Shown: in pieces, positions 37,755 to 45,537 of the stretch
How positions within the stretch are numbered: the first letter of the stretch is position 1
How the letters are laid out: each line of letters starts with the position of its first letter
Source: Methylopila sp. M107
GTDB taxonomy: Bacteria; Pseudomonadota; Alphaproteobacteria; Rhizobiales; Methylopilaceae
Assembly: GCF_000384475.1 (NCBI RefSeq)
Contig: NZ_ARWB01000001.1
Location: forward strand, 4,389,494-4,453,493
DNA: 64,000 nucleotides
Reading direction: 5' to 3'
The notes under the pieces: model-generated
What the model saw: only the letters and a program-made list of their open reading frames with translations
The model's database searches: none
What the model was told of the DNA's origin: nothing
Program-made: the position numbers and the translations under genes

Positions 37755-38782
37755 ACGGCGCGATCGGCTACTACGTGCATCATCACGGTCGAGGCCACCG
37801 CGAGCGCGCGATGGCGATCGCAACCTACGCGCCAGACCGTTTCACACTGATCGGAACAGGCCTAGCCGATCTGCCGGAGCCGTTTCTGCGTCTCGATCTC
37901 GCCGATGACCGCGCGATCGACGACGAGACGTTCGCGGGCGCCGACGGCGGCGGCGAGCGGCCGGACGCGCTTCATTACGCGCCTTTCGCCCATGAAGGCG
38001 TCCGCGCCCGGAACCATGCAATGGTCGAGTGGATGATGCGCGAAAAGCCGGCCGCGATCGTGGTCGACGTCTCGGTCGAGGCCGCAATGCTCGCCCGCCT
38101 CTGCGCGACGCCGACGATCTACGTCCGGCTGGCGGGAGACCGAAGCGATCCTGCGCATCTCGATGCATTCAGGGGCGCGCGCGCCTTGCTCGCGCCGTTC
38201 CACGCCGAGCTCGACGATCCGGGCACGGCCGACTGGGTCCGGGCCAAGACGCGCTACGCGCCCGGGCTGGCCGGTCCCGGCGCGGTCCCGCTGCCGCAAG
38301 AGGATGCGGTGCTCGTCGTGGCCGGGGCCGGCGGCTCCTGCATTGACGGAAACCTGCTCGCCGCCGCCGCAAGCGCCACCCCGGACCTGAAGTGGCGCGT
38401 CGTCGGGCGCATCGCGGCGGCGAACGCCGCGCCGAAAAATCTGACGATGCTCGGGTGGATAACGGATGTCGGCCGCGAGATCGCCAGAGCCGGTGTCGTT
38501 GTCGGCGCTGCGGGCGACGGCGTGCTCGGCGCGGTGGCGGCTGCGGGACGTCCCTATGTCTGCCTGCCCGAACCGCGTCCTTACGGCGAGCAGACGGCTA
38601 AGGCGCGGCGCCTGCGCGCGCTCGATGCCGCCATCGTGTTGGACCGATGGCCCGACGCGTCGGACTGGCCGGACATCCTCGGTCGCGCGCGTGGTCTGGA
38701 CACTCGGCGACTTTACCAGTTGCACGAGCCGAAAGGCGCCGAAAGGGCGGCGGCGTTCCTGATGGAGGTCGCAGACCGATGA
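37751..38782 (+). CDS. GT-B-type glycosyltransferase (MurG/GT28-like)
   Basis: A 343-residue protein with an N-terminal glycosyltransferase loop YYVHHHGRGHRERAMAIA and a C-terminal donor domain GVVVGAAGDGVLGAVAAAGR followed by YVCLPEPRPYGEQTAKA, the arrangement of GT28/MurG-like and macrolide-type enzymes. ATG at 37751 overlaps the upstream GT2 stop and its own stop overlaps the next start (both ATGA). It is the third glycosyltransferase in the operon. Sequence alone does not reveal donor or acceptor; the His-rich HHHGRGH is striking but occurs where this family has a conserved GHxxR loop. Confidence 0.75.
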   Translation: MNGAIGYYVHHHGRGHRERAMAIATYAPDRFTLIGTGLADLPEPFLRLDLADDRAIDDETFAGADGGGERPDALHYAPFAHEGVRARNHAMVEWMMREKPAAIVVDVSVEAAMLARLCATPTIYVRLAGDRSDPAHLDAFRGARALLAPFHAELDDPGTADWVRAKTRYAPGLAGPGAVPLPQEDAVLVVAGAGGSCIDGNLLAAAASATPDLKWRVVGRIAAANAAPKNLTMLGWITDVGREIARAGVVVGAAGDGVLGAVAAAGRPYVCLPEPRPYGEQTAKARRLRALDAAIVLDRWPDASDWPDILGRARGLDTRRLYQLHEPKGAERAAAFLMEVADR

Positions 38783-39885
38783 TCAAGCGGCCAACCACGG
38801 CGTTGCACTTCGGCAATCTTTCCAGCGCGCTCGCCGAGTTCGGCGCGCTTTACGACGCGGCTCCCGCCTATCCGGCCAAAAGCGTCGAGTTGCTGGTGCG
38901 TAGCGGCCTGCACGCGACCTTCGCGCCTCCGGAATGCGGCGGCGAAAGGTTCTCGGACGCAGTCGCCGAAAATATCGCTCTGTTCGACTGTCTGCGTTTC
39001 GTCGGACGCGCGGATCTCAGCCTCGGCCGCATTTTCGAAGGCCATGTCAACGCGTTGAAGCTGTTAGGATGGTACGGAACTGAGATCCAGAAAAAGCGCC
39101 TCCGCGACGATCTCAGCCTCGGTCGGCTGTTCGGCTGCTGGGCGACCGAGCCCGCGCCTGGCGTTACGCTGGAGGCCGATCCTTTCGGCTGGCGGCTAAC
39201 CGGCGCGAAGCGGTTTGCGACCGGGGCCGGGGGGCTCGACTTCGCGATTGTGACGGCGCGGCCCATTGAGGGGCCGCGTCGGCTTGCGATCGTGCCCGCC
39301 GACGTCGCCGAGCGGGCCGACAACGGCGATTGGCGAGTGCGCGGCATGCGCGCGACCATGAGCGGCGCCTACGATCTGGAAGGTCTTCGTCTGAATGACG
39401 ACGACCTGCTCGGCGCTCCGGGCGACTACGACCGGGAGCCGCGGTTCACCGCTGGCGCCTGGCGGTTCTGCGCCGTGCACCTTGGCGGAACCGAAGCGCT
39501 GCTGGCCGAGACACGTATCGCGATGTCGGAGGCGGCGCGCTCCGATCCGTTGCAGCGCGCGACGTTCGGCGGCGCGGTCGTGGCGGCGCGCACCGCCTAT
39601 CTCTGGACCCGCGAAGCCGCGCTCCGGGCTGCTGCGGACGATATCGACGCCATTCCGTTCGTGCAAATGACGCGTGGCGTCGTGGAACGCGCAGCGCTCG
39701 ATGTAATGGAGGCGGCGGCGCGGATCGCCGGCACGCGCAGCGCCTTCGATGGCCAGCGCATCGACAAGATCACCCGAGATCTCAGTCTCTATCTCCGGCA
39801 GGCGGGCCCCGATCACGCCCGCGACCAAGCGGCTATCGCCTGGCTCAATCACGACGTTTGGGGTTCGGGAGACGACCTCTGGTGA
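38779..39885 (+). CDS. Acyl-CoA dehydrogenase-fold flavoprotein
   Basis: A 368-residue member of the acyl-CoA dehydrogenase superfamily with the ATG at 38779 overlapping the upstream stop. Family features: GLHATFAPPECGGERFSD, LFGCWATEPAPGVTLEA (flavin-contact region), WRLTGAKRFATGAGG, and the C-terminal helices LYLRQAGPDHARDQA. The family includes true dehydrogenases but also amino-sugar N-oxygenases (nitrososynthases) and other monooxygenases. With a deacetylase and methyltransferase alongside and no acyl-CoA ligase or thiolase nearby, oxidation of a sugar-linked amine is a possibility as well as acyl-chain desaturation. Neither is shown. The stop overlaps the next start as GTGA. Confidence 0.78.
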   Translation: MIKRPTTALHFGNLSSALAEFGALYDAAPAYPAKSVELLVRSGLHATFAPPECGGERFSDAVAENIALFDCLRFVGRADLSLGRIFEGHVNALKLLGWYGTEIQKKRLRDDLSLGRLFGCWATEPAPGVTLEADPFGWRLTGAKRFATGAGGLDFAIVTARPIEGPRRLAIVPADVAERADNGDWRVRGMRATMSGAYDLEGLRLNDDDLLGAPGDYDREPRFTAGAWRFCAVHLGGTEALLAETRIAMSEAARSDPLQRATFGGAVVAARTAYLWTREAALRAAADDIDAIPFVQMTRGVVERAALDVMEAAARIAGTRSAFDGQRIDKITRDLSLYLRQAGPDHARDQAAIAWLNHDVWGSGDDLW

Positions 39886-40583
39886 CCCGCAGGCTTTCGG
39901 CCCGCCCCCTATCGCTCAGCCCGTGGGCCAAGGCGCGCTGGCTGGTTCTCGCGCCTCACGCCGACGACGAGACCATCGGAACCGGGGCGTTGATCGCGAC
40001 GACCGCCCGTCAGGGCAGGCTTGCGGGCGTCGCCTTCGTGACCGACGGAGCAGGCTCGCATCCTCATGCCGACGATCGGAGCCGCGCCGGACTTATCGCG
40101 CGACGGCGGCGCGAGGCTGAGCGCGCGCTGAGGCTGCTCGCGCCGTACGCCGCGAAGCCGCTGTTCCTCGACTGGCCCGATGCTGCGCCGCCCGCTGAAG
40201 GCGAGCCGGCGTTCCAGCAGGCTCTGTCTCGATTGGTCGCGCTGTGTCGCGAACGACGCGTCGACGCGGTCGCGGTCACCGCACTCCACGAGCCCCATTG
40301 CGACCACGAAGCCGCCTGCCGCCTCGCTTACGCGCTTCAGCAGCGGGCACTCCTACCGCTCGACGTATTTGAGTACGTCGTCTGGGCGGACGCGCCGCCG
40401 GGCGCGGGCTATCGCTCGCTTCGCACAAGCGATGCGCCGACCGGACCCCGCCGCCTCGCGCTCGCGGCGCATCGCAGCCAGACGACGCCGCTCGCCGGCG
40501 ACGGTTTCCGGCTGCCAACGCGGCATCTCAAGTCGCCGCCATTCGACCTGCTCTACGTGCGGAGCGCAGCCCATGGCCGCTAA
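39882..40583 (+). CDS. PIG-L family deacetylase
   Basis: A 233-residue zinc-dependent N-deacetylase of the PIG-L/LmbE family. The metal site is intact: LAPHADDETIGTGALI (PHxDDE motif) near residue 27 and the second ligand pair HEPHCDHEAAC. Relatives remove acetyl from N-acetylglucosamine linked to inositol, malate or antibiotics. The GTG at 39882 overlaps the upstream stop (GTGA); an ATG at 39858 lies inside the preceding gene. It overlaps the methyltransferase start by 11 bp. In this operon it probably exposes an amine on a sugar made by one of the glycosyltransferases. Confidence 0.88.
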   Translation: MTRRLSARPLSLSPWAKARWLVLAPHADDETIGTGALIATTARQGRLAGVAFVTDGAGSHPHADDRSRAGLIARRRREAERALRLLAPYAAKPLFLDWPDAAPPAEGEPAFQQALSRLVALCRERRVDAVAVTALHEPHCDHEAACRLAYALQQRALLPLDVFEYVVWADAPPGAGYRSLRTSDAPTGPRRLALAAHRSQTTPLAGDGFRLPTRHLKSPPFDLLYVRSAAHGR

Positions 40584-41157
40584 GCCCTCGCTGCCCGCAG
40601 ATTACTTCGAGCGAATGTACGCCGAGACGCCCGATCCGTGGGGCTTCGAGACCAGCGCTTACGAGGCGGAAAAGTACGACCACACGATCGCAGCGCTCGG
40701 AGGCCGCCGCTACGTCCGCGCGCTGGAGATTGGATGCGCGAATGGGGTTTTGACCCGCAGGCTGGCGGCGCAAGCCGACAGCCTTCTTGCAATCGACGCC
40801 AGCGCAACCGCGCTCGGTCGCGCACGTCAGCGCTGCGCGGACGTCCCGAGCGTCAAGACCGAACTCGTGACGTTTCCGCACCATCCGCCGACAGGTGCGA
40901 AGTATGACCTCGTGGTGATGTCCGAGGTCGCCTACTACTGGGATGACGACGATCTCGCTCGCGCGGCCGAATGGCTTCGCGGACAGCTTGCCGACGGCGG
41001 CGACCTGCTGCTCGTGCACTGGACCGGCGAAACGGATTACCCACAGACCGCGGACGAAGCCGCTGAAGGGCTGCGGCTCGGGTTCGAACCAGGTCCCGAG
41101 ATAGTGGTCAGCGACCGCACGGCCGACTACCGGCTCGATCTTTGGCGCAGACGATGA
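40573..41157 (+). CDS. NodS-like SAM-dependent methyltransferase
   Basis: A 194-residue class I methyltransferase with ATG at 40573, overlapping the deacetylase by 11 bp. The N-terminus PADYFERMYAETPDPWGFET and AYEAEKYDHTIAAL resembles NodS, the N-methyltransferase of rhizobial Nod-factor synthesis. Motif I (ALEIGCANGVLTRRLA), LLAIDASATALGRAR and YDLVVMSEVAYYW complete the SAM-binding fold. NodS-type enzymes methylate a free amine on deacetylated glucosamine, which fits the deacetylase upstream. The stop overlaps the next start (ATGA). Confidence 0.87.
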   Translation: MAAKPSLPADYFERMYAETPDPWGFETSAYEAEKYDHTIAALGGRRYVRALEIGCANGVLTRRLAAQADSLLAIDASATALGRARQRCADVPSVKTELVTFPHHPPTGAKYDLVVMSEVAYYWDDDDLARAAEWLRGQLADGGDLLLVHWTGETDYPQTADEAAEGLRLGFEPGPEIVVSDRTADYRLDLWRRR

Positions 41158-41966
41158 ACGGGCTCAGCGTCCTCACCTTGGCGAAGGGCCGCGCGACGCA
41201 TCTCGCGAACCTGATCGAAGGGTTGCGTCGCAGCGAACAGGCTCCCGACGAGCTTGTCATCGCCGACATGGGCGGCCTTCCTTCAGCCCTGCCAAAAGCT
41301 CCATTTCCGATCCGGATCGAACGCATCGAAGGCGCCGATCTGCCACTTGCGGCCGCTCGCAACCGCTCCGCCGCAAGCGCCCGCTGCGACCGTCTTCTGT
41401 TTCTTGATGTGGACTGCATCCCCGCAGCACGGCTGATCACCGACATATCGGCGGCGCTCGAACAACGCGATGCGCTGATCTGTCCGGAGGTGCTTTATCT
41501 CGGCCCGGACGACGCGCGAGCTTCGTGGCGTGAGGCGGATCTGAACCGCTGCGGCATGTCTCACCCCGTCCGGAGCTTTCCAAAGTCCGGGCTCAGGACC
41601 GAACCGAATGCGGGTTTGTTCTGGTCATTGGCCTTCGGGATCCGGCGCTTGCGATTTCAGGCGCTCGGAGGGTTCGACGAGGCTTTTACCGGTTATGGGG
41701 CGGAGGACACAGATTTCGGTTTTCGCGCGAAAGCCGCGGGACTGCAGCTGGTTCTGATGGCGGGACCAGGCGCCTTCCATCAACACCACCCCGTTTCCGA
41801 CCCGCCGATCGAGCATATCGACGACATCATCGCCAACGCCAAGATTTTCTATAACAAATGGAAGTTGTGGCCGATGAGGGGGTGGCTCGACGCTTTCGAA
41901 GCGCTTGGGCTAATCTCTCTTGAAGACGGAAATATAAGAAAGTTGCGGCTATCTGATATTGCGTAG
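41154..41966 (+). CDS. Glycosyltransferase family 2, last gene of the operon
   Basis: A 270-residue GT-A enzyme starting at the ATG at 41154, which overlaps the methyltransferase stop. DRLLFLDVDCIPAARL contains the DxD motif, and FDEAFTGYGAEDTDFGFRAK carries the galactosyltransferase-type ED motif. AFHQHHPVSDPPIEH follows near the C-terminus. No membrane segment is apparent. The gene closes the run of eight overlapping genes. The downstream sequence is AT-rich. Donor and acceptor unknown. Confidence 0.84.
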   Translation: MNGLSVLTLAKGRATHLANLIEGLRRSEQAPDELVIADMGGLPSALPKAPFPIRIERIEGADLPLAAARNRSAASARCDRLLFLDVDCIPAARLITDISAALEQRDALICPEVLYLGPDDARASWREADLNRCGMSHPVRSFPKSGLRTEPNAGLFWSLAFGIRRLRFQALGGFDEAFTGYGAEDTDFGFRAKAAGLQLVLMAGPGAFHQHHPVSDPPIEHIDDIIANAKIFYNKWKLWPMRGWLDAFEALGLISLEDGNIRKLRLSDIA

Positions 41967-42050
41967 TTTAAATCAATATTCGAGCAGGCCGCTTCATGTG
42001 TGTATAAATAAATATAATTTCTAAGTTTGATAAAAATGGAGGCTGAATAG

Positions 42051-42170
42051 ATGAGTGGATCGATCATGAGCCATAAATTTATTGATCGATGGGCTGTGGC
42101 CGTCGTAGCTGGAATTACATTGACTATATTTGCCGCCGTCTTGGCGGCGGGGCTCGCAGTGTACTGGTAG
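42051..42170 (+). CDS. Small single-pass membrane protein (39 residues)
   Basis: A short reading frame starting at the ATG at 42051, 8 bp after GGAGG (42038-42042), a strong ribosome site. After MSHKFIDRW it is almost entirely hydrophobic (AVAVVAGITLTIFAAVLAAG), consistent with one transmembrane helix. It lies 61 bp before a cytochrome b gene and may be a small subunit or stabiliser of that membrane complex. I do not recognise a family. Confidence 0.55.
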   Translation: MSGSIMSHKFIDRWAVAVVAGITLTIFAAVLAAGLAVYW

Positions 42171-42231
42171 TTATTCTGGCCGTTGCGCTTTGCGCAAACC
42201 ACAAAAATCCCAACGCGGAGATCGCTGTCGG

Positions 42232-42921
42232 ATGCAAGTGAAGGCTGGCACTGTCAGACATGTGCGTCATCCGCTTTGGGTGCGGTTGGCGCATTGGCTG
42301 ACGGCGGCAGCTTTCTTGACGCTGGCGGTGAGCGGCTTCGCGATCTTGTTGGCGCTCCCACGCTTGTTCTGGGGCGAGACAGGCGCGATTGGCGCGCCCG
42401 CTTGGGTCGTCCTGCCGCTGCCGATCAATACCGACCAGACTGGCTGGGGCCGCAACCTGCATTTCCTGTCCGCCTGGATCTTCGTGATCACGGGCGTTTT
42501 CTACCTGCTCGCAATCTTTCTTGGCGGCCGCCTCCGCCGGCGCCTGTTGCCCGAGCGCGACCAGCTCGGGGCGATGCATCTGCTTAGTGAGGTCCAGCGC
42601 CATCTCCGTCCGGACGCCAGCGAAGCGGCGACCGCCGACACTCGCTACAACGCGCTCCAGAAGTTAGCCTATCTGGTCGTTATCTTCATTCTTGCGCCAG
42701 TCATGCTGCTCTCGGGACTAACTATGTCTCCGGGCGTCACGGCCGCCTTTCCAGAGCTGTTTGGCTTGTTCAGCGGCAGGCAGTCTGCTCGCACCGTCCA
42801 CTTCATGTCGGCATGTCTGCTTCTTGCATTCCTGGTCGTCCACATCTGGCAAGTCTTAGCCAACGATGCGGCGTCCCTGATGCTCGGAATGCTGACGGGA
42901 CGAGGAGGACGTCGATCATGA
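42232..42921 (+). CDS. Cytochrome b561-type membrane subunit
   Basis: A 229-residue membrane protein with four or so hydrophobic helices, ATG at 42232 after GGAG. Candidate haem-ligand histidines sit in helices: RLAHWLTAAAFLTLAVSG, NLHFLSAWIFVITGVFYL, TVHFMSACLLLAFLVVHIW. This matches the cytochrome b subunits that pass electrons between quinol and molybdoenzymes or dehydrogenases. Its stop overlaps the start of a sulfite-oxidase-fold protein (ATGA), so the pair is coupled and should form one complex. An earlier in-frame start at 42130 falls in the small ORF and is rejected. Confidence 0.85.
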   Translation: MQVKAGTVRHVRHPLWVRLAHWLTAAAFLTLAVSGFAILLALPRLFWGETGAIGAPAWVVLPLPINTDQTGWGRNLHFLSAWIFVITGVFYLLAIFLGGRLRRRLLPERDQLGAMHLLSEVQRHLRPDASEAATADTRYNALQKLAYLVVIFILAPVMLLSGLTMSPGVTAAFPELFGLFSGRQSARTVHFMSACLLLAFLVVHIWQVLANDAASLMLGMLTGRGGRRS

Positions 42922-43664
42922 CGACCCCGTTCACCCGCCGTAAGCTCCTCGTCGGCAGCTCGGCGATCGGCGCTGCAGCCCTGCTCGGCGGCTGCGATCT
43001 TCTCGAGGGCGGACCGGGCCGAGGCGGCGTCTACGGTCTCTCGGACACGATGACCTTCGCCACGCAACGCTTTCTGTTGCGCAACCAGCCGTTGGTCCGC
43101 GAGTTCGGGCCCGAAATGATCTCGGACGTCTTTCCGACGATCAACACCACAAATCCTGACAGCCCGGACTATCAACGCTCGAAAGCTCAAGGCTTCGCCG
43201 ACTGGCGCTTGCGCGTCAGCGGCTTGGTCGAGCGGCCGGCGTCGGTGTCGCTCGCTGAACTGCGCGCCATGCCGGCTCGCACCCAGATCACGCTGCACTC
43301 CTGCGAGCAGGGTTGGTCGGCGATCGCAGGCTGGTCCGGCGTACAGCTTTCACATCTTCTCGCGTCGGTTGGCCTCAAGCGCGAAGCCCGCTTCATCGTG
43401 ATCCGGACGGTCGACGGCTGGTGGGACAGCTACGATCTGTGCGACGCTCTGCACCCACAGACGATAGTCGCCTACGGAATGAACGGACGCGACCTCTCGG
43501 TGGCGCATGGCGCCCCGGCGCGACTCAGGGTTGAACGGCAGCTGGGCTACAAATCTCTGAAATATCTGACCAGCATCGAGGCTGTGGCAGCCGTGGACGG
43601 GCTTGGGGCTGGCCGCGGAAGCATGATCTCGGAACTGGGGTTCTCCTGGTATGCCGGGATCTGA
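42918..43664 (+). CDS. Exported sulfite-oxidase-fold molybdopterin protein
   Basis: A 248-residue protein with the ATG at 42918. The N-terminus looks like a twin-arginine signal (TRRKLLVGSSAIGAAALLGGC), with a possible lipobox GGC, so it is probably exported folded to the periplasm. The molybdenum-ligand cysteine is in ITLHSCEQGWSAIAGWSGV. VIRTVDGWWDSYDLCDALHP and APARLRVERQLGYKSLKYL are typical of the oxidoreductase molybdopterin-binding domain. With the cytochrome b gene it resembles membrane-tethered reductases in the manner of MsrPQ/YedYZ, but the cytochrome is a different type, so the substrate is unclear. Confidence 0.85.
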   Translation: MTTPFTRRKLLVGSSAIGAAALLGGCDLLEGGPGRGGVYGLSDTMTFATQRFLLRNQPLVREFGPEMISDVFPTINTTNPDSPDYQRSKAQGFADWRLRVSGLVERPASVSLAELRAMPARTQITLHSCEQGWSAIAGWSGVQLSHLLASVGLKREARFIVIRTVDGWWDSYDLCDALHPQTIVAYGMNGRDLSVAHGAPARLRVERQLGYKSLKYLTSIEAVAAVDGLGAGRGSMISELGFSWYAGI

Positions 43665-43975
43665 CGTCCAGAAGGTTTTCCGAAGGTCTCGCCAACGGAG
43701 CGTCGCCGCGAACCCCCTCGGCCTGATCTGAACCAAATTCGTTCGCCATCGATTGTAAGGCGTGAGTTGAGTTGAGTCGGGCGCGCCTGCGCATTTGCAT
43801 CCATGAGCCCGAACAATCCGTATCTCTCACGCCGTCCAGCCCAAGGACACGCCCCGAACGCTCTGGACGAAGCACGGCGCGTCGAGCGCCTTCTATCGTG
43901 TTGAACCGAACATCCTGCCTTTGAGCGTCGGTCAGAAGATGCGCGAGCGCGGCCTGTTCCTTCAAGGCCAACAGA
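43665..43975. other. Intergenic stretch before the type III polyketide synthase
   Basis: This 311-bp region has no gene I can support. A reading frame close to the PKS start (KHGASSAFYRVEPNILPLS, then MRERGLFLQGQQNA) has no recognisable family and may be decayed coding sequence. No good terminator hairpin or promoter was seen. Confidence 0.4.
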
Positions 43976-45034
43976 ATGCAGCGCTGCGCCCCTGTCGGGC
44001 TCCTGTCGATCGCGACCGCCGTTCCGCCGAACCTCATCAAGCAGACCGATGCCGAGGCATTCGCGCGTGATGGGTTTGCAGAGCGCTTCGAAGACTTTGA
44101 GCGCCTTTCGAACGTGTTCAAGTCGTCTGGCATCGAGGAGCGCTACGCCGCGAGGCCACTCGACTGGTATCGCGGATCGCTCGGATGGCGCGAGCGGACG
44201 GACGCCTATATCGAGGCCGCCGGCGACCTCTTCGTCGACGCCGCCCAAAAGGCGCTGAAGGCGGCGGGACGGGAGGCCCGCGACGTCGACGCCGTCGTGA
44301 CGGTCTCCTCGACCGGCGTGGCGACGCCGAGCCTCGACGCGCGGGTTGGTCGGCAGGTCGGCTTCCGCGACGACATCGAGCGTGTGCCTGTGTTCGGGCT
44401 CGGCTGCGCGGGCGGCGTTTCGGGCCTGTCGATCGCCTCGCGCATCGCGGCGGGACGGCCGGGCGGCCTTGTCCTGCTGGTGGCCGTCGAGCTCTGCACG
44501 CTCTCGTTCCGGCTCGACAAGCTGACCAACGCCAACATCGTGGCGACCGCGCTGTTCGCAGACGGCGCGGCCGCCTGTCTCGTGCAGTCCGGCGAAACCG
44601 GGCTCGCGACGATCGAGGCGAGCGGTCAGCATATCTGGCCAGACACGTTGGGGATCATGGGCTGGGAGGTCGATCCCGAAGGGCTCGGCGTGGTGTTCGA
44701 CCGCTCGATTCCACTGTTCGCCGAGGCCAAGATCGCGGCGGCGGTCGAGCGCATCCTCGAACGCTGCGCGCTTGGCCGGCAGGACGTCGATCGCTTTGCG
44801 TGCCACCCGGGCGGCGCCAAAGTGATCGAGGCGCTCGAACGGGCGCTGGCGCTTCCAGCGGGGGCGATGAGCGTCGAGCGCGACATCCTGACGGAGTTCG
44901 GCAACATGTCGTCGCCCACCGCGCTGTTCGTGCTGGAGCGTCTCATCCGCAAGGCCCTCCCGCCGCGGACGTTGCTGACCGCTCTTGGGCCGGGCTTCAC
45001 GGCGAGCTGCGTCTCGCTGACGAGAGCAGCATGA
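43976..45034 (+). CDS. Type III polyketide synthase
   Basis: A 352-residue chalcone/stilbene synthase-type enzyme that extends an acyl-CoA starter with malonyl-CoA and cyclises the product. The catalytic Cys is in FGLGCAGGVSGL (near residue 143), the His in FACHPGGAKV (near 276) and the Asn in FGNMSSPTALFVLE (near 309). LSIATAVPPNLIKQTDAE is the usual N-terminus. Its stop overlaps the ICMT gene (ATGA). Bacterial enzymes of this group often make alkylpyrones or alkylresorcinols, which the neighbouring methyltransferase could O-methylate. The starter unit cannot be predicted here. Confidence 0.93.
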   Translation: MQRCAPVGLLSIATAVPPNLIKQTDAEAFARDGFAERFEDFERLSNVFKSSGIEERYAARPLDWYRGSLGWRERTDAYIEAAGDLFVDAAQKALKAAGREARDVDAVVTVSSTGVATPSLDARVGRQVGFRDDIERVPVFGLGCAGGVSGLSIASRIAAGRPGGLVLLVAVELCTLSFRLDKLTNANIVATALFADGAAACLVQSGETGLATIEASGQHIWPDTLGIMGWEVDPEGLGVVFDRSIPLFAEAKIAAAVERILERCALGRQDVDRFACHPGGAKVIEALERALALPAGAMSVERDILTEFGNMSSPTALFVLERLIRKALPPRTLLTALGPGFTASCVSLTRAA

Positions 45035-45537
45035 CAGGAGGCGCAGCGCTCCTCGCCTTCGTCACCGCCGAGCGGCTGGCGGAGTTGTGGCTCGCGCGTC
45101 GAAACACTGCGGCGCTCAAGGCGCAAGGCGCGGTCGAGTTCGCGCCGGAGCATTATCCGGCGATCGTGCTTCTCCACGCCGCCTGGCTCGGAGGCCTCTG
45201 GGCGCTGTGTTGGAACGCCGAGCCCCAGGCGCCGTGGCTGGCGGCGTTCATCGTGCTGCAGGGCCTGCGCATATGGGTTCTGGCGACGCTTGGACGGCGC
45301 TGGACGACGCGGATCATCGTGCTCCCCGAAGCGCCGCTGGTGGCGCGCGGGCCCTATCGCTTCCTGTCACATCCGAACTACTGCGTCGTCATAGGCGAAA
45401 TCGCGGTCCTGCCGCTCGCCTTCGGCCTCGTCTGGTACGCGCTCGCCTTCTCGATCGCCAACGCCGCCGTGCTCGCGATCCGCATTCGCGCGGAGCGCCG
45501 GGCGCTTGATCGTCGTGCGCATGACGCCCGCGGCTGA
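45031..45537 (+). CDS. Isoprenylcysteine carboxyl methyltransferase-family membrane protein
   Basis: A 168-residue integral membrane methyltransferase, ATG at 45031 overlapping the PKS stop. The C-terminal SAM-binding signature VARGPYRFLSHPNYCVVIGEI is clear, followed by hydrophobic helices. Bacterial relatives beside type III PKS genes (BpsB/SrsB type) methylate the polyketide hydroxyl. It overlaps the exporter gene by 17 bp, so the three genes form one operon. Confidence 0.87.
   Translation: MTGGAALLAFVTAERLAELWLARRNTAALKAQGAVEFAPEHYPAIVLLHAAWLGGLWALCWNAEPQAPWLAAFIVLQGLRIWVLATLGRRWTTRIIVLPEAPLVARGPYRFLSHPNYCVVIGEIAVLPLAFGLVWYALAFSIANAAVLAIRIRAERRALDRRAHDARG

Noticed and set aside
43800..43975. 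A protein-coding gene just before the type III PKS
   Set aside because: The open stretch has no start with a ribosome site and no recognisable family; it overlaps the PKS in another frame.
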